DNA of 64,000 bases from JAFNAG01 sp963721405. GTDB lineage: Bacteria > Acidobacteriota > UBA6911. Below the pieces are notes generated by a model. That model saw only the letters and a program-made list of their open reading frames with translations, searched no databases and had not been told where the DNA came from. Positions 62,329 through 64,000 of the stretch are shown piece by piece. Position numbers and translations under genes: made by a program. The stretch covers positions 1,898,615 to 1,962,614 of the forward strand of contig CAVRJA010000014.1 of assembly GCA_963721405.1 (NCBI GenBank), read 5' to 3'. Position 1 is the first letter of the stretch, and every line of letters starts with the position of its first letter.

Positions 62329-63204
62329 ATGGCTCCGGCCAGGCGAAAAAGGAAAGAGGAAATCAAGATCACGATCGGCCCGTTTCGGAACCTTGCGGAC
62401 TATGACACCTGCATGGACATACAGCGTGAAGTCTGGCGATGCGAGGATATCGATGTCGTGCCGTTGGCTGTGATGGTGGCGGCGGACCGGTACGGCGGCC
62501 TATCGCTGGGAGCATATAATAGCCTCGGCGAAATGACCGGCTTCTGCTGGAGCATTCTCGGGATGGAAAACGGCGAGCTGCTGCAACACTCGCACATGCT
62601 GGCGGTGCGCACGGCTTACCGCAACTTCGACGTCGGCTTCCGGCTGAAGTCGGCGCAACGCAAGGAGACGCTGCGCCACAAGCTGAACACAATCACGTGG
62701 ACCTTCGATCCCATGCAGCCCATGAACGCCCACTTCAATCTGGGAAAGCTCGGCGCGTGGACGGCTGTTTACCATGAGAACTTCTTCGGCGAAACCACCA
62801 GCTCGCTGCACCGCGGGCTGCCGACGGACCGACTCCTGGTCCGCTGGGACCTGAAGAGCCCGAAGGTGGAGGAACGCCTGGAGGGTGGACCCCCGCGCCG
62901 CGACCTGCGCAAGGAACTGAAGAAATACCCGGCGATGAACCAACTCGAAGAGCTCGCGCCGGGGATGACCGCCTCCTCGCCGCTCAAGCTCAACCTCACC
63001 GCGGACCAGGTCCTGCTTGAAGTGCCGTACAATCTCCCCGAAATCAAGACCCGGAATCTCGGTGTGGCCCTGGAATGGCAGGGGAAGATGCGACAGGCGT
63101 TCCGGCATTATTTCAAGAAGGGTTATGCGGCAATCGACTTCTGGGTCGCCGAGGAAGATGGCCATCTGCGGACCTTTTACTTCCTCGAAAAGAAGATGAA
63201 ATAG
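62329..63204 (+). CDS. acetyltransferase-like (COG3375/GNAT-superfamily) protein
   Basis: 291 residues from ATG at 62329 with AAGGAG 8 bp upstream; a GTG at 62323 is less likely. The first part (ITIGPFRNLADYDTCMDIQ, EVWRCEDIDVVPLAVM) and FCWSILGMENG...LQHSHMLAVRTAYRNFDVG resemble the predicted-acetyltransferase family COG3375. The TWTFDPMQPMNAHFNLGKLG block is its most distinctive part. No acyl-CoA loop was mapped with certainty. It lies 27 bp after namZ, suggesting one unit; substrate unknown. Confidence 0.75.
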   Translation: MAPARRKRKEEIKITIGPFRNLADYDTCMDIQREVWRCEDIDVVPLAVMVAADRYGGLSLGAYNSLGEMTGFCWSILGMENGELLQHSHMLAVRTAYRNFDVGFRLKSAQRKETLRHKLNTITWTFDPMQPMNAHFNLGKLGAWTAVYHENFFGETTSSLHRGLPTDRLLVRWDLKSPKVEERLEGGPPRRDLRKELKKYPAMNQLEELAPGMTASSPLKLNLTADQVLLEVPYNLPEIKTRNLGVALEWQGKMRQAFRHYFKKGYAAIDFWVAEEDGHLRTFYFLEKKMK

Positions 63205-63522
63205 GACGATGACCGCCGGGTGCGTGAAGCAGATTTCACGCACCCCGCAGTTTTGTGACCGAGCCGTGGACACATTTTGGTACGCGAGATTTGCCGGAAG
63301 TCCTGGGACCGCGGGCCTCCGGCCCACTCTGGACCTGAGGAGAAATTTGCGGGCGAGACGCCCGCGGCCCCAGGGGCCAGACAGTCTGCACTCTCTGCCC
63401 GCATTGCGGGGCAGGCCGGAGCCGCGCCCTCCGGGCGTGCTCGATTACTCCGCATCCTTGCCCTCCCGGTCGGGCGGCAAGCAACCAAAACTCCATTCAG
63501 GATTTCAGAATTAGGGGGGACC
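63205..63522. other. intergenic stretch with palindromic GC-rich hairpins
   Basis: No gene. Several small stem-loops, for example GCGGGCG-AGA-CGCCCGC near 63351-63367 and GGGCCTCCGGCCC near 63314-63326. These resemble REP-type intergenic repeats. AGGGGGG precedes the next gene start. Confidence 0.65.
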
Positions 63523-64000
63523 ATGCATCCGTATCATCGTTGGTGTCGGAACTTCGTTCCGGGTCTGCTTGGCATTTTGTTGCTGTGCACTGCACCCGGG
63601 TCCGCGCAGCGTCAATCCCAGGGCGGGGGCGCCCCGGCGCCGGAAGGACTGCGCTTCCGCTTCATGGGCCCGGCAGTCGGGAACCGGATCGCGGCGGCCA
63701 CGGGGGTTCCCGGCGACCCGAACACGTATTACGCCGGGGCCGCCTCGGGCGGAATCTGGAAGTCCACCGATGGAACCAAGACCTGGACTCCCATCTTCGA
63801 TGATCAACCGGTAGCCGCAATCGGGGCGCTCGCCGTGTCCTCTTCGGACCACAATATCGTCTGGGCCGGCACCGGAGAGGCATGGGCAATCCGGGACAGC
63901 GACATGATGGGGGACGGGATCTACAAGTCCACTGATGCGGGGCGCACCTGGACCCACATGGGGCTGTTCGAGACCGCGCGCATTGGCCGCATCATCATCC
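63523..64000 (+). CDS. exported BNR/sialidase-like beta-propeller protein, 3' cut by window edge
   Basis: 159 residues visible from ATG at 63523, with AGGGGGG upstream. A signal peptide (MHPYHRWCRNFVPGLLGILL...APGSAQ) precedes beta-propeller repeats with BNR/Asp-box features: GGIWKSTDGTKTW and GDGIYKSTDAGRTW. Such proteins are called sialidase- or VPS10-like; the repeats bind or hydrolyse glycans in some members. No catalytic residue can be assigned because the rest is outside the window. Confidence 0.85.
   Translation, partial: MHPYHRWCRNFVPGLLGILLLCTAPGSAQRQSQGGGAPAPEGLRFRFMGPAVGNRIAAATGVPGDPNTYYAGAASGGIWKSTDGTKTWTPIFDDQPVAAIGALAVSSSDHNIVWAGTGEAWAIRDSDMMGDGIYKSTDAGRTWTHMGLFETARIGRIII

Overview
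The window is 64 kb of GC-rich bacterial chromosome that most likely comes from an Acidobacteriota member. The 16S rRNA opens with the AATCAACGCTGGCGGCGTG type of start usual in that phylum. The gene content fits too: two very large Oar-like TonB receptors with N-terminal carboxypeptidase-regulatory domains, several TPR proteins, ECF sigma/anti-sigma pairs and split-subunit methylmalonyl-CoA mutase. I do not assign a class or genus. No prophage, CRISPR array, intact insertion sequence or plasmid gene was found; most genes look like ordinary chromosomal genes.

Layout. 1-3040 (minus): rimO, yacG, pgpA and a cut cinA. 3491-9700 (minus): ruvA-ruvB-moxR-DUF58-transglutaminase, tightly packed. 9701-10465: gene-free, with a heptamer repeat array carrying a 168-bp miniature inverted-repeat element. 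10466-14952 (plus): purF-purM-purN, then tyrS. 15303-20754 (plus): a complete rRNA operon, 16S-tRNA-Ile-tRNA-Ala-23S-5S, with promoter, processing stems and terminator. 20848-22294: an AbrB-like/PIN toxin-antitoxin pair and an SDR oxidoreductase. 22993-26701 (minus): ECF sigma, zinc-finger anti-sigma and TPR lipoprotein running into the two methylmalonyl-CoA mutase genes. 27127-28731 (plus): lexA, a 67-aa protein and a divergent DnaC-like ATPase. 29261-35938: a DUF47 protein, an ADP-ribosylglycohydrolase-like protein, a D-aminoacylase, an orphan HicB and a haem-motif/beta-propeller/TPR protein. 36109-53677: the two TonB receptors flank TPR, sigma/FecR and two divergent TMTC-like TPR membrane proteins. 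53934-64000: lysA, nagA, the glycolate oxidase genes glcDEF, a NamZ-like muramidase, an acetyltransferase-like protein and the start of a BNR-repeat protein.

How the genes fit together. Several blocks are recognisable units: purine synthesis, Holliday-junction branch migration, a MoxR/DUF58/transglutaminase envelope module, propionyl/methylmalonyl metabolism apparently placed under an ECF sigma locus, glycolate oxidation, and amino-sugar/peptidoglycan salvage (namZ and nagA).

The most unusual feature is not a gene. At least seven intergenic spots carry short arrays of mostly 7-bp units (6-bp at one locus). Each spot uses its own unit sequence, and most have a reverse-complement arm that could fold into a hairpin. 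In addition there are two copies of an element bounded by the inverted repeat AGTTTCTGTCGCGAAACT, and a MITE-like insertion with 16-bp inverted ends and 11-bp direct repeats. The lexA operon, with its possible operator repeats and variant ATPase, is the best candidate for an undescribed gene system.
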